From the NCBI RefSeq assembly GCF_003385515.1, contig NZ_QNVT01000013.1, positions 62,001-126,000 on the forward strand: 64,000 nucleotides of DNA, in the 5' to 3' direction. Source of the DNA: Chryseobacterium pennae (GTDB lineage: Bacteria; Bacteroidota; Bacteroidia; Flavobacteriales; Weeksellaceae). Of the stretch, positions 45,785-52,871 are shown one piece after another. The notes below the pieces were generated by a model that saw only the letters and a program-made list of their open reading frames with translations, was not told the origin of the DNA and did not search any database. Numbering within the stretch: position 1 is the first letter of the stretch; each line of letters starts with the position of its first letter. The position numbers were made by a program, and so were the translations under genes.

Positions 45785-46936
45785 ATGCAATTCAAAATAA
45801 TATCAATATACAGTCTGGCCCTAGTATTTGCCTTGTCAGCATGTTCAGGCAAGAAAGAAGAGGAAAAAACAGTTTATGAAAACACAAAATTTGCAAAAGG
45901 GACTGAAAATACCGTTCATCTTACCTCACAGCAAATTCAGTCAGTAGGAATTACAACTACAACCATTCAGAACAGAAATATGGAGAAACTGGTTCGCCTG
46001 AATGGAAAAGCAGAGATTGCGCCTTCTCATATCAGTTCTGTTTCAAGCATTATGGGTGGGCATATCAAATCAATCAACATAATTAATGGAAGCCACTTCA
46101 CTAAAGGTCAGGTACTGGCAGTGGTGGAAGATCCGCAATTCATACAGCTTCAGCAGGATTATCTGGTAACCAAAGCGCAGCTCGAGGCAGCAAGACTGAA
46201 CTTGAACCGTCAGAAGGACCTTAATACAAGTAAAGCAAGCAGCGATAAAACCATGCAAACTGCACAGGCAGATTATTCAACTTTAAATGCTACCCTAAGA
46301 GGTCTTGAAGAAAAGTTGCGAATCATCGGAATCAATGCTAAAGGGCTAAACACCGGAAATATAAGAAGCAGAATTAATGTTTATGCACCATTCAGTGGTT
46401 TTGTGAGCAAAATACTGGTGAATAACGGTCAATATATCAATCCTGCAGATACTTTATTTGAACTGATTAATCCGGCCGGATTACTTTTAGAATTAAAAGT
46501 TTTTGAAAATGACGTTAATGATATAAAAACAGGGCAGGAAATCCTGGTATATAACAATCAAAAACCTGATGTGAAGTCCAATGCCAGAATTGTAAGTGTA
46601 GTTCCAAGTATTGAAAACGGAGGTTCTGCAACGGCAGTAGCCAAATTATCATCTGCCCATTCAGAATTTGTAAAAGGGATGTACATCAATGCTGAAGTGA
46701 ATATCAGCAACCGATACACTCAGGGACTTCCGAATGATGCTGTAGTTTCTTTTGAAAGCAGAAACTATGTTTTTGAAGACCTTGGAAAATCAAATTATAA
46801 GATGATTCCCGTGGTCATTGGTATTTCAGATGATCAGTTTACAGAAATTGTAAAAGCAGATTTTTTAAAAGATAAAAAGATTGTACAGAAAGGAGCTTAC
46901 AGTCTTCTGATGATGTTGAAGAATAAGGCGGAATAA
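45785..46936 (+). CDS. RND efflux periplasmic adaptor lipoprotein (CzcB/CusB-like)
   Basis: Membrane fusion protein of 383 residues that joins the pump to the outer-membrane factor. The signal peptide ends in a lipobox (FALSACSGKK, Cys20), so it is lipid-anchored. The adaptor order is visible: barrel and lipoyl half (ISSVSSIMGGHIKSINIING, SHFTKGQVLAVVEDPQF), coiled-coil hairpin (about 110-165), second lipoyl half (INVYAPFSGFVSKILVNNGQ), then beta-barrel and membrane-proximal domains. No N-terminal His-rich metal-binding segment is seen. It lies 7 bp after the pump gene. Together the two genes make a complete tripartite system. Confidence 0.93.
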   Translation: MQFKIISIYSLALVFALSACSGKKEEEKTVYENTKFAKGTENTVHLTSQQIQSVGITTTTIQNRNMEKLVRLNGKAEIAPSHISSVSSIMGGHIKSINIINGSHFTKGQVLAVVEDPQFIQLQQDYLVTKAQLEAARLNLNRQKDLNTSKASSDKTMQTAQADYSTLNATLRGLEEKLRIIGINAKGLNTGNIRSRINVYAPFSGFVSKILVNNGQYINPADTLFELINPAGLLLELKVFENDVNDIKTGQEILVYNNQKPDVKSNARIVSVVPSIENGGSATAVAKLSSAHSEFVKGMYINAEVNISNRYTQGLPNDAVVSFESRNYVFEDLGKSNYKMIPVVIGISDDQFTEIVKADFLKDKKIVQKGAYSLLMMLKNKAE

Positions 46937-46954
46937 TCGCTTTATATACATGTA

Positions 46955-46997
46955 AAAAAAAGGTTTTGTTTACCAATGATAAATGAAACCTTTTCTT
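46955..46997 (+). terminator. Terminator of the metal efflux operon
   Basis: Hairpin AAAAGGTTT...AAACCTTTT with imperfect inner pairing, followed by CTTTTG. It lies 19 bp after the adaptor stop. Confidence 0.55.
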
Positions 46998-47029
46998 TTG
47001 TAGAATACCAGTAAATAAGGACAAATAAA

Positions 47030-47062
47030 AAATGCTGTTCCCAGAAGTTGAGAACAGCATTT
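47030..47062 (-). terminator. Terminator of the lipoprotein gene
   Basis: Stem AAATGCTGTTC / GAACAGCATTT read on the minus strand and followed by TTTATTTG. It lies 24 bp past the lipoprotein stop. Confidence 0.75.
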
Positions 47063-47086
47063 TTGTTTGATTTCAATAGAGATTGT

Positions 47087-47587
47087 TTATTTTACAGCTT
47101 TGTTCACTATTTTACAGTCAGCAGTGCTTAATTTTTGTCCGTCTTTGTAGCTGATCTTTTTTTCATCGGCATACTTAGATTGTCCGTCTTCTTCTTTATG
47201 ATCTCCAATTCCTTCTGTTAAAGCATTGTCTTTCTGTAAGAAGTAAATATCTCTTTTGCTCTTTTTACCTTCAGAAGAAAATTCGTAGGTAAGTTTCAGA
47301 GTATCTCCAGATTTAAATCCTGTTACGTCTCCTTTTGAACTGTCTTTTTCACTGTTTTTATACGATAGTTTTCCGGTAATCGTTCCCAGGTTGTCGTCAA
47401 TAGAAGCAAAAACACTGTCTTTTCCAGTTACTCCTACATAGCAGAACGATTTTGGCCCTAGTGTATCTATCACAGGTTCTTCTACTGCAATAGTATCAGT
47501 ATTCACTTTAGGAGCAGGAGCTTCAGTTTTTTTATTACAATTGATCATTACTGCTGAAACAGCAACTATTAAAATTAATTTCTTCAT
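47087..47587 (-). CDS. Hypothetical lipoprotein
   Basis: Protein of 166 residues with a lipoprotein signal peptide (MKKLILIVAVSAVMINC, Cys17) and a short Pro/Thr linker (NKKTEAPAPKVNTD). The mature domain has FCYVGVTGKDSVFASIDDN and GTITGKLSYKNSEKDSSKGD, then GFKSGDTLKLTYEFSSEGKK, a run of beta strands. I have no functional family for it; similar lipoproteins are common in Chryseobacterium and related genera. It probably faces the periplasm. It has its own terminator and is convergent with the metal efflux operon. Confidence 0.78.
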   Translation of the reverse strand: MKKLILIVAVSAVMINCNKKTEAPAPKVNTDTIAVEEPVIDTLGPKSFCYVGVTGKDSVFASIDDNLGTITGKLSYKNSEKDSSKGDVTGFKSGDTLKLTYEFSSEGKKSKRDIYFLQKDNALTEGIGDHKEEDGQSKYADEKKISYKDGQKLSTADCKIVNKAVK

Positions 47588-47732
47588 ATCCTTAGTTATT
47601 TAAAATCAAATTTTGAAGCGCTAAATTAGTGATACTATTTATATATTAATGAATATTTTTCTAAAGTTTAAAAATATCATTCATTTGGGCACGGAAAATG
47701 ATTTATATTATTCTATTTTTAAATTTATTATT

Positions 47733-48689
47733 ATGAAAAAGACTGTCAGAATGCTGGGATTAGGATTATTATTTTTAGGGTTGCATTCTTTGATGGGGCA
47801 AACACCTCAAAACTATATTTATACTTCATCGGGAGACCTGAAGAATATTGAAAAGATGATTGTACGAAAAGATATTGGAGGAGTGCAGATTGTCTATAAC
47901 TGGAGAGCTTTAGAGACTTCAAAAGATGTTTATAATTTTTCAGGCATTGAAAAAGATTTAGAGTATTTGACTTCTTTAGATAAAAAACTGTTTATCCAGC
48001 TCCAGGACAGATTTTTTGAGCCTCAGGCAAGATATGTTCCTTATTATATTTTGAAGGAAAAGGAGTATACCGGTGGACTGGTGGCTCAATATGATAATCC
48101 GGGAGAGAATAAACCTGTTGGAAGTGGTTGGGTAACCCAGCAATGGAATCCTGCCGTTAGAGAACGATATCAAAAGCTGATAGGAGAGCTGGGGAAAAGG
48201 TTTGATGGGAAAATTCAGGGAATTAATCTTCCTGAAACCTCAATAGATATTGAAATGAAAAAAGATAAAACCGGCTTTAGCTGTGATAAATATTTTCAGG
48301 CAGAGTTGGATAATTTAAAATTTGCAAGGCAAGCATTCAAAGAATCTTATGTATTACAATATGTCAATTTTTTTCCGTGCGAATGGGAAAATGACCATCA
48401 GTATATGTCCAGATTATTTGATTTTGCCGATAAAAATAAGATAGGGTTAGGCGGGCCGGACATTGTTCCTGATAAAAAGGCTCAGATGAAAAACTCTTAT
48501 CCGTTTTTTAATCAATATAAAGGAAAATTACCACTAGTCGCTATGGCAGTCCAGGAGCCCACTTTAACTTATATAAATCCAAAAACAAAAAAGCCCTTTA
48601 CAAAAGAAGAATTTGTGAATTATGCACAGAATTTTCTTGGGGTTAATATTATATTCTGGAGCGTGGAATCTCCCTGGCTGCTAAATTAA
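47733..48689 (+). CDS. Secreted TIM-barrel protein, putative glycoside hydrolase-like
   Basis: Exported protein of 318 residues. I use the ATG giving MKKTVRMLGLGLLFLGLHSL and then MGQ, a normal signal peptide; an upstream ATG adds 28 residues without one. The body reads like a TIM barrel of the glycoside hydrolase kind: GGVQIVYNWRALETSKDVYN and FSGIEKDLEYLTSLDKKLFI at the start, QGINLPETSIDIEM with a candidate acid/base Glu, and VNIIFWSVESPWLL at the last strand. This matches a pattern in proteins related to beta-galactosidase-type barrels, but no GH family number can be given. It is a single-gene unit. Confidence 0.7.
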   Translation: MKKTVRMLGLGLLFLGLHSLMGQTPQNYIYTSSGDLKNIEKMIVRKDIGGVQIVYNWRALETSKDVYNFSGIEKDLEYLTSLDKKLFIQLQDRFFEPQARYVPYYILKEKEYTGGLVAQYDNPGENKPVGSGWVTQQWNPAVRERYQKLIGELGKRFDGKIQGINLPETSIDIEMKKDKTGFSCDKYFQAELDNLKFARQAFKESYVLQYVNFFPCEWENDHQYMSRLFDFADKNKIGLGGPDIVPDKKAQMKNSYPFFNQYKGKLPLVAMAVQEPTLTYINPKTKKPFTKEEFVNYAQNFLGVNIIFWSVESPWLLN

Positions 48690-48703
48690 TGAACATTTTT
48701 TTT

Positions 48704-48729
48704 AACCATTAAGTAATATCTTAATGGTT
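48704..48729 (+). terminator. Hairpin after the TIM-barrel gene
   Basis: Perfect 10-bp stem AACCATTAAG / CTTAATGGTT with a 6-nt loop. No long T-run follows. Confidence 0.5.
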
Positions 48730-48740
48730 TAAAATTATTG

Positions 48741-49145
48741 TTTAACCACAAAAGTCATAAAAGTTTTTGAACGCTTTAGTTTTTTAAGTTATCAAGCTTT
48801 GCATATTAGAAGTTTACATAAGTTTTGAAAATCTTTGATTTTCTTGTTACGTACACTTTGTCATTCGGTAGGAATCCAATCTTTATTATTTAACCACAAA
48901 AGTCATAAAAGTTTTTGAACACTTTAGTTTTTTAAGTTATCAGGCTTTGCGTATTAGAAGTTCACATAAGTTTTGAAAATCTTTGATTTTCTTGTTACAT
49001 ATATTTTGTCATTCCGTAGGAATCCAATCTTTATTGTTTAACCACAAAAGTCATAAAAGTTTTTGAACACTTTAGTTTTTTAAGTTATCAAGCTTTGCGT
49101 ATTAGAAGTTCACATAAGTTTTGAAAATCGTTGATTTTTCATTTT
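48741..49145. repeat. Tandem repeat, three copies of a 148-bp unit
   Basis: Units starting TTTAACCACAAAAGTCATAA at 48741, 48889 and 49037 are nearly identical, each running through TTTTTTAAGTTATCA and GTTTTGAAAATC. The third is cut at about 49140, where an octanucleotide array begins. There are no open frames and no short spacer-repeat pattern, so it is not CRISPR. It fills the gap between the TIM-barrel gene and the DUF4256 gene. Confidence 0.88.
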
Positions 49146-49207
49146 CACTCTAATACTCTAATACTCTAATACTCTAATACACTCAAACTCTCAAACTCTC
49201 AAACTCC
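49146..49207 (-). repeat. Octanucleotide repeat array (TTTGAGAG / TATTAGAG) running into a gene's 3' end
   Basis: On the minus strand there are about three TTTGAGAG-type units followed by four TATTAGAG units. The array covers the stop codon and the last four codons (S-L-R-V) of the DUF4256 gene. Two sister arrays lie at 51561-51620 and 52231-52290. Confidence 0.85.
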
Positions 49208-49748
49208 CCCTAAACCCTCTCGCCGCATAATAAGAATCTGCACCATTGTGATAATAGAAAACGGTATTGTAACGTCTGTCGCAGAAAACAGCGCCTCCAA
49301 GTTCTCTAATTGAAGCAGGTGTCTGTATCCAGCTGGATGTTTTCTGATCAAACTTTCCTAATTCCTGAAGGTGGCGGTATTGTTCTTCGGTTAAAATATC
49401 AATACCCATTTCTGAAGCTTTATCAATGGCGTTGCTTTCAGGTTTGTTGGCTTTTCTTGATTCCCATGCTGGGTAATCGTAGCAAAGACTTCTGCGTTTT
49501 GGGCTTTCCGGAGCGCAGTCGAAGAAGATATATTCGTCTGTTTTTTGGTTATAATCCACAACATCAGGTTCGCCTTCTGTTTCTTCCATTTCGTTTAAAG
49601 ACCAGAGTTTTTCAGGGCTGGCTTCCAGTTTGGACTGGATGTTTTCCCATTTCAGGCTTTTGTGGCGATTCATATTTTTTTCAAAACGGGCTTTCAGTAC
49701 TTTTAGAAGGGTTTCGCTTTGTTCGGGAGTTAATGATTTCTTTTTCAT
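49191..49748 (-). CDS. DUF4256-family protein
   Basis: Cytoplasmic protein of 185 residues of the DUF4256 type, whose function is unknown. The start is the ATG giving MKKKSLTPEQSETLLKVLKA; an upstream extension would run through repeat DNA. Family segments: FEKNMNRHKSLKWENIQSKL, SLNEMEETEGEPDVVDYNQK, FFDCAPESPKRRSLCYDYPA, and near the end GGAVFCDRRYNTVFYYHNGA. The last codons and the stop lie inside an octanucleotide array, so the native C-terminus may have been replaced. It follows the ArsR/SRPBCC/YdeI/DoxX genes on the same strand, with which such proteins often travel. Confidence 0.85.
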   Translation of the reverse strand: MKKKSLTPEQSETLLKVLKARFEKNMNRHKSLKWENIQSKLEASPEKLWSLNEMEETEGEPDVVDYNQKTDEYIFFDCAPESPKRRSLCYDYPAWESRKANKPESNAIDKASEMGIDILTEEQYRHLQELGKFDQKTSSWIQTPASIRELGGAVFCDRRYNTVFYYHNGADSYYAARGFRGSLRV

Positions 49749-50554
49749 GTTAAATTTTGTTTTACGGTTTGTTCTTTTTGAATGAGTTGGTTTCTGTTGT
49801 TGGAACTCGCAAAGGCGCAAGAGGTTTTGGAGGCTGAGAATATTTTTAAGGCGCAAAGATTTTATCACGATAAAATTAATTTAAAAAAACTTTACTATTA
49901 AAAATTAAGTGATTATATAAAATTTTACACTCATTCTGATATCTTATTTAGTATGATTCTGTCATTCCTTTTTCATGTTAAATTTTGTTTTTACTTCTTT
50001 TGAATGAGTTGGTTTCTGTTGTTGGAACTCGCAAAGGCGCAATAGGCTTTGGAGGCTGAGAATATTTTTAAGGCGCAAGGATTTTATCTCCGATAAAATT
50101 GAATGCTACATACTTTCATCTCATATTTGGTGAAAATCTTAGATTTTCTTGCGCCTTAAAAACAGCATTCGGTTTTAATTCTTAGCGTCTTAGCGTTATT
50201 CCAACAAAATTAATGTAATTATCTGCATAAAGTTTTTAATTGTTTGTACTGCTCCGGAGATTACAAAGAAAAATCCAACATAAGCCCATTCTTTTTTACT
50301 GTTTGTTCTTTTGAATGAATTGTTTTTTGTTGTTGGAACTCGCAAAGGCGCAATAGGCTTTTGAGGCTGAGAATATTTTTAAGGCGCAAGGATTTTATCT
50401 CCGATAAAATTGAATGCTACATACTTTCATCTCATATTTGGTGAAAATCATAGATTTTCTTGCGCCTTAAAAACAGCATTAGGTTTTAATCCTTAGTGTC
50501 TTTGCGATATTCCAACAAAATCAATGTTATCTGCATAAAATTTTTAATTGTGTG
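49749..50554. repeat. Imperfect tandem repeat (three partial copies) between the DoxX and DUF4256 genes
   Basis: The phrase TGGAACTCGCAAAGGCGCAA starts at 49801, 50023 and 50334. The second and third copies share about 240 bp, including ATTTTATCTCCGATAAAATT and TTGCGCCTTAAAAACAGCAT. The first copy is shorter and begins at the DUF4256 start codon. The second starts with a copy of that start-codon context (TTTTTCATGTTAAATTTTG at about 49970) and ends in a DoxX remnant. No intact gene lies here. Confidence 0.85.
50247..50296 (-). pseudogene. DoxX gene fragment inside the repeat
   Basis: Read on the minus strand this encodes KEWAYVGFFFVISGAV. The intact DoxX protein just upstream has KEWAYAGFFFVMSGAV at the matching place. 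Only about 16 codons remain; sequence on both sides belongs to the repeat. It shows that the DoxX-DUF4256 segment was duplicated and then mostly deleted. Confidence 0.85.
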
Positions 50555-50956
50555 TTAGTTGTTGTTGAGAGAGATTTTTCGGTTTGCAGGTCTGAAATAC
50601 CATGAAATCATAACCAGAACAAACAGTAAGACAGCAGGTAAGGTTCTACTAGTGGTATCTCCCACAATAAGATGCGAAATAACTGCTCCGGACATGACGA
50701 AGAAAAATCCTGCATAAGCCCATTCTTTTAATAATAAACGTTTCGGAATGAGTATAGCAATAACGCCCAACAGTTTCCATACTCCGATGATGGTCATAAG
50801 ATAAGCCGGATAGCCCAGATTGGTAAAATTGGCAAGTTCATCCTTATTTTTCATAAGCTGAACAATGGCGGTAGAAACCATGCCTAATGCCATCCAGAGT
50901 GTAAAGATCCAATAGATGATCTTTGTTCTTTTTGCTGATCGGTTTGATGTTTCCAT
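50555..50956 (-). CDS. DoxX-family membrane protein
   Basis: Inner-membrane protein of 133 residues with four helices: IIYWIFTLWMALGMVSTAIV, AYLMTIIGVWKLLGVIAILI, EWAYAGFFFVMSGAVISHLI, and LPAVLLFVLVMISWYF. The GVWKLLGVIAIL and EWAYAGF segments are DoxX-like family features. DoxX proteins have been tied to thiol or oxidative stress handling, but the reaction is unclear. It starts 18 bp after the YdeI-type gene stop, so the two are co-transcribed. A broken extra copy of part of this gene lies at 50247-50296. Confidence 0.9.
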   Translation of the reverse strand: METSNRSAKRTKIIYWIFTLWMALGMVSTAIVQLMKNKDELANFTNLGYPAYLMTIIGVWKLLGVIAILIPKRLLLKEWAYAGFFFVMSGAVISHLIVGDTTSRTLPAVLLFVLVMISWYFRPANRKISLNNN

Positions 50957-50974
50957 ATTGATTATGTTTTATGA

Positions 50975-51553
50975 TTAGTCGGTAAGGCCTTTTCCTTCGA
51001 GGATTTGAGGGATGCATTTCTCTATTCTTGCTTCCCGGGTTTTGGATTGTTTGGCAGAGGAAAAGTGGAGTAGGTAAGCTCTTTGCCGGCCTGGGGTTAA
51101 GGATTGGAAAGCTTCTTTTAAGATAGCATCCTGATCCAGTTTGTTTTGAAATTCTTCAACCATTTCGAAGTCTTTGGTTTTCTTCATTTCAACCTTCACT
51201 CCGGATTCTTCAATCTCAACCGCTTCAAACATATACGCCCGAAGTTCCTTTTTAAGATCATGGATCTGCTGTACCTCTGTAAAACGGATCTGTCTTGCAG
51301 CCTGTACGTTTTCAGATTGCTGAATTAAAATCTGGTCGGGATCTTTCATCAAAGCGCCTTTGAAAAAGAGTAGGGCACAATATTCTTTAAATCCGTGAAT
51401 TAAGAAAATATTTTTCCCTTCATAGGTATAACACGGACAGCCCCATTTTAAATCTTCTACCAATTCGGTACTTAGAGCAATGGTTCTTAATGCTTCAAAT
51501 TCTTCTTTCCACTGTGTGGCGTTTTCGAAGAAAAAATTAACTTTTGGATTCAT
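50975..51553 (-). CDS. YdeI/DUF1801-family protein
   Basis: Cytoplasmic protein of 192 residues. The N-terminal DUF1801 domain (about 5-110) has WKEEFEALRTIALSTELVED and LKWGCPCYTYEGKNIFLIHG. The C-terminal OmdA/YdeI domain (about 130-192) has VEEFQNKLDQDAILKEAFQS and LTPGRQRAYLLHFSSAKQSK, then the closing TREARIEKCIPQILEGKGL. The function is unknown; B. subtilis YdeI has been linked to cationic peptide resistance. It lies in the ArsR/SRPBCC run. An octanucleotide array begins directly upstream of its start codon. Confidence 0.9.
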   Translation of the reverse strand: MNPKVNFFFENATQWKEEFEALRTIALSTELVEDLKWGCPCYTYEGKNIFLIHGFKEYCALLFFKGALMKDPDQILIQQSENVQAARQIRFTEVQQIHDLKKELRAYMFEAVEIEESGVKVEMKKTKDFEMVEEFQNKLDQDAILKEAFQSLTPGRQRAYLLHFSSAKQSKTREARIEKCIPQILEGKGLTD

Positions 51554-51763
51554 GTTTTTGGGTTTGAGGGTTTTAGGGTTTGAGAGTTTGAGAGTTTGAG
51601 AGTATTAGAGTAGGAGTGTGATAACGTTCAAAGTTTGATGCTTAAAGTTCAAAGTTGTTTTCCTTTCACTAATAATTGACGATTCACTTGCGAAGCAAAA
51701 TTCACTATTGGCATCCACAAGTTAAACTCAGACATCATCGTCTCTCATCTCTTCGTCTATTAT
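51554..51763 (-). repeat. Intergenic repeat with octanucleotide array, 5' of the YdeI-type gene
   Basis: An octamer array (three TTTGAGAG, then TATTAGAG) lies at 51561-51620, beginning 8 bp upstream of the ATG. A unique-looking block follows with CGATTCACTTGCGAAGCAAA, CCACAAGTTAAACT and CTCTCATCTCTTCGTCTATT. The same block stands before the SRPBCC gene (52229-52406). Confidence 0.85.
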
Positions 51764-52228
51764 CTATTGGTCTCTAAACATCTCCTGCAAACGATCATGC
51801 GCCCTATTAATTCCCTGAGCAAACGGCATTTTCAGATGCTGATCTCTGAAGTCTATGGATTTGTATATCGTCTGGATGGTGATTTTACTTGTTTTGTCTG
51901 TTAGTTTTTCAAATTCTAAGAACTCGATCTGAACCGGAAAAGGAGTATTTTCCATCTGGAATGTTCTTATAATTTTCTCATTTTCAACAATGTCGTGAAT
52001 CGTTCCGTTAGCACTAAACATTACTTCTCCCTGAGGATTTGAAGTTTCAAAACGGTAACTTCCGTGGGGCTGGTTTTCAAACTTGGTGACTTTGGTACCC
52101 ATCCATTGTTCGAAAAGTTCAGCTTCAGTATATGCCTTGAAAAGCAATTCTACAGGAAGATCAAATTCTCTGATGATGAAGATTTCCTGTTTGCCATCTT
52201 CTGCCTGGATTTTTGTTTTTAGTTCCAT
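51764..52228 (-). CDS. SRPBCC/AHSA1-domain protein
   Basis: START-fold protein of 154 residues (activator of Hsp90 ATPase homologue 1-like) that probably binds a hydrophobic ligand. Typical features: EIFIIREFDLPVELLFKAYT near the N-terminus, EAELFEQWMGTKVTKFENQP, GSYRFETSNPQGEVMFSANG, and a C-terminal helix (KMPFAQGINRAHDRLQEMF). Such genes usually sit next to an ArsR-type regulator, as here. It is preceded on its strand by an intergenic repeat, and its stop lies at the edge of the next one. Confidence 0.92.
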   Translation of the reverse strand: MELKTKIQAEDGKQEIFIIREFDLPVELLFKAYTEAELFEQWMGTKVTKFENQPHGSYRFETSNPQGEVMFSANGTIHDIVENEKIIRTFQMENTPFPVQIEFLEFEKLTDKTSKITIQTIYKSIDFRDQHLKMPFAQGINRAHDRLQEMFRDQ

Positions 52229-52406
52229 ATTTTTGAGTTTGAGGGTTTGGGTGTTTTAGAGTATTAGAGTATTAGAGTATTAGAGTGGGAGCGTTTAAGG
52301 TTGGTATCCTTTCCCTGATGATTAACGATTCATTTGCGAAACAAAATTAACTATATACAATCCACAAGTTAAACTTTGGCCTCATTGTCTCTCATCTCTT
52401 CGTCTA
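52229..52406 (-). repeat. Intergenic repeat with octanucleotide array, 5' of the SRPBCC gene
   Basis: Second copy of the element described at 51554-51763. It has TATTAGAG three times plus variant units (52231-52290), then CGATTCATTTGCGAAACAAA, CCACAAGTTAAACT and CTCTCATCTCTTCGTCTATT. It lies exactly between the ArsR stop and the SRPBCC start. Confidence 0.85.
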
Positions 52407-52742
52407 TTATCTATCTGTCTTATTTAAGTCTTGGTACACTTTCATCACACTTTCCAGCTTATTGAATTTCTCATCCCACATCTTGCGGAACGGTTCTATA
52501 AAATCGGCTATTTCTTTCATTTTATGGGGATTGAGGTGGTAAATAATTTCACGGCCGTTCTGTTCTGATCTCAGCAACTCACATTCTGTAAGGATTTGAA
52601 GATGCTTGGAAACAGTAGGTCTTGCGGTATCGAAATTGGAAGCAACGGCTCCTGCAGTCATGGATTGAGCAGCCACCAGCATCAATATAGATCTTCTGGT
52701 AGGATCTGCAATCGCCTGGAATACATCTCTTCTTAAATTCAT
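52407..52742 (-). CDS. ArsR-family winged-helix regulator (stress operon)
   Basis: Regulator of 111 residues of the ArsR/SmtB fold. The conserved segments are [40 protein letters not shown] with the recognition helix, and [20 protein letters not shown] as the wing. It has no Cys, so it lacks the CxC metal site of true ArsR and probably does not sense arsenic. It is the first gene of the run with SRPBCC, YdeI, DoxX and DUF4256. A TACAAATATATATGTAG-like AT palindrome lies just upstream (about 52755-52785) and may be its operator. Confidence 0.92.
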   Translation of the reverse strand: MNLRRDVFQAIADPTRRSILMLVAAQSMTAGAVASNFDTARPTVSKHLQILTECELLRSEQNGREIIYHLNPHKMKEIADFIEPFRKMWDEKFNKLESVMKVYQDLNKTDR

Positions 52743-52754
52743 TGTGTAGTTATT

Positions 52755-52785
52755 TGACTACAAATATATATGTAGTTATTTAGCT
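52755..52785. promoter_or_regulatory. Inverted-repeat operator candidate upstream of the stress ArsR gene
   Basis: GTAGTTATTTGACTAC is followed by AAATATATA and GTAGTTATTTAGCTAC. The word GTAGTTATTT occurs twice and GACTAC / AGCTAC once each after it, so the two copies are direct repeats of an imperfect palindrome of the kind ArsR proteins bind. The exact span is about 52745-52787. Confidence 0.45.
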
Positions 52786-52821
52786 ACGCAAGTTTTTTTG
52801 AGGAAATTTTTCTTCTAATGA

Positions 52822-52853
52822 AAACAGCCTCATGTAATTACATGAGGCTGTTT
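52822..52853. terminator. Perfect 32-bp palindrome, bidirectional terminator candidate
   Basis: AAACAGCCTCATGTAA joined directly to its reverse complement. It lies 18 bp past the stop of the PHP/SMC gene. As a hairpin it ends in TTT on both strands. Confidence 0.7.
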
Positions 52854-52871
52854 ATTAAATTATTATAGAAT

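Noticed and set aside
48741..49145. Regular repeats that might be a CRISPR array
   Set aside because: The units are 148 bp and contiguous; there are no short repeats with unique spacers and no cas genes nearby.
52407..52742. Second arsenic operon headed by this ArsR
   Set aside because: The protein has no Cys and the neighbours are SRPBCC, YdeI and DoxX genes, not arsenic genes.
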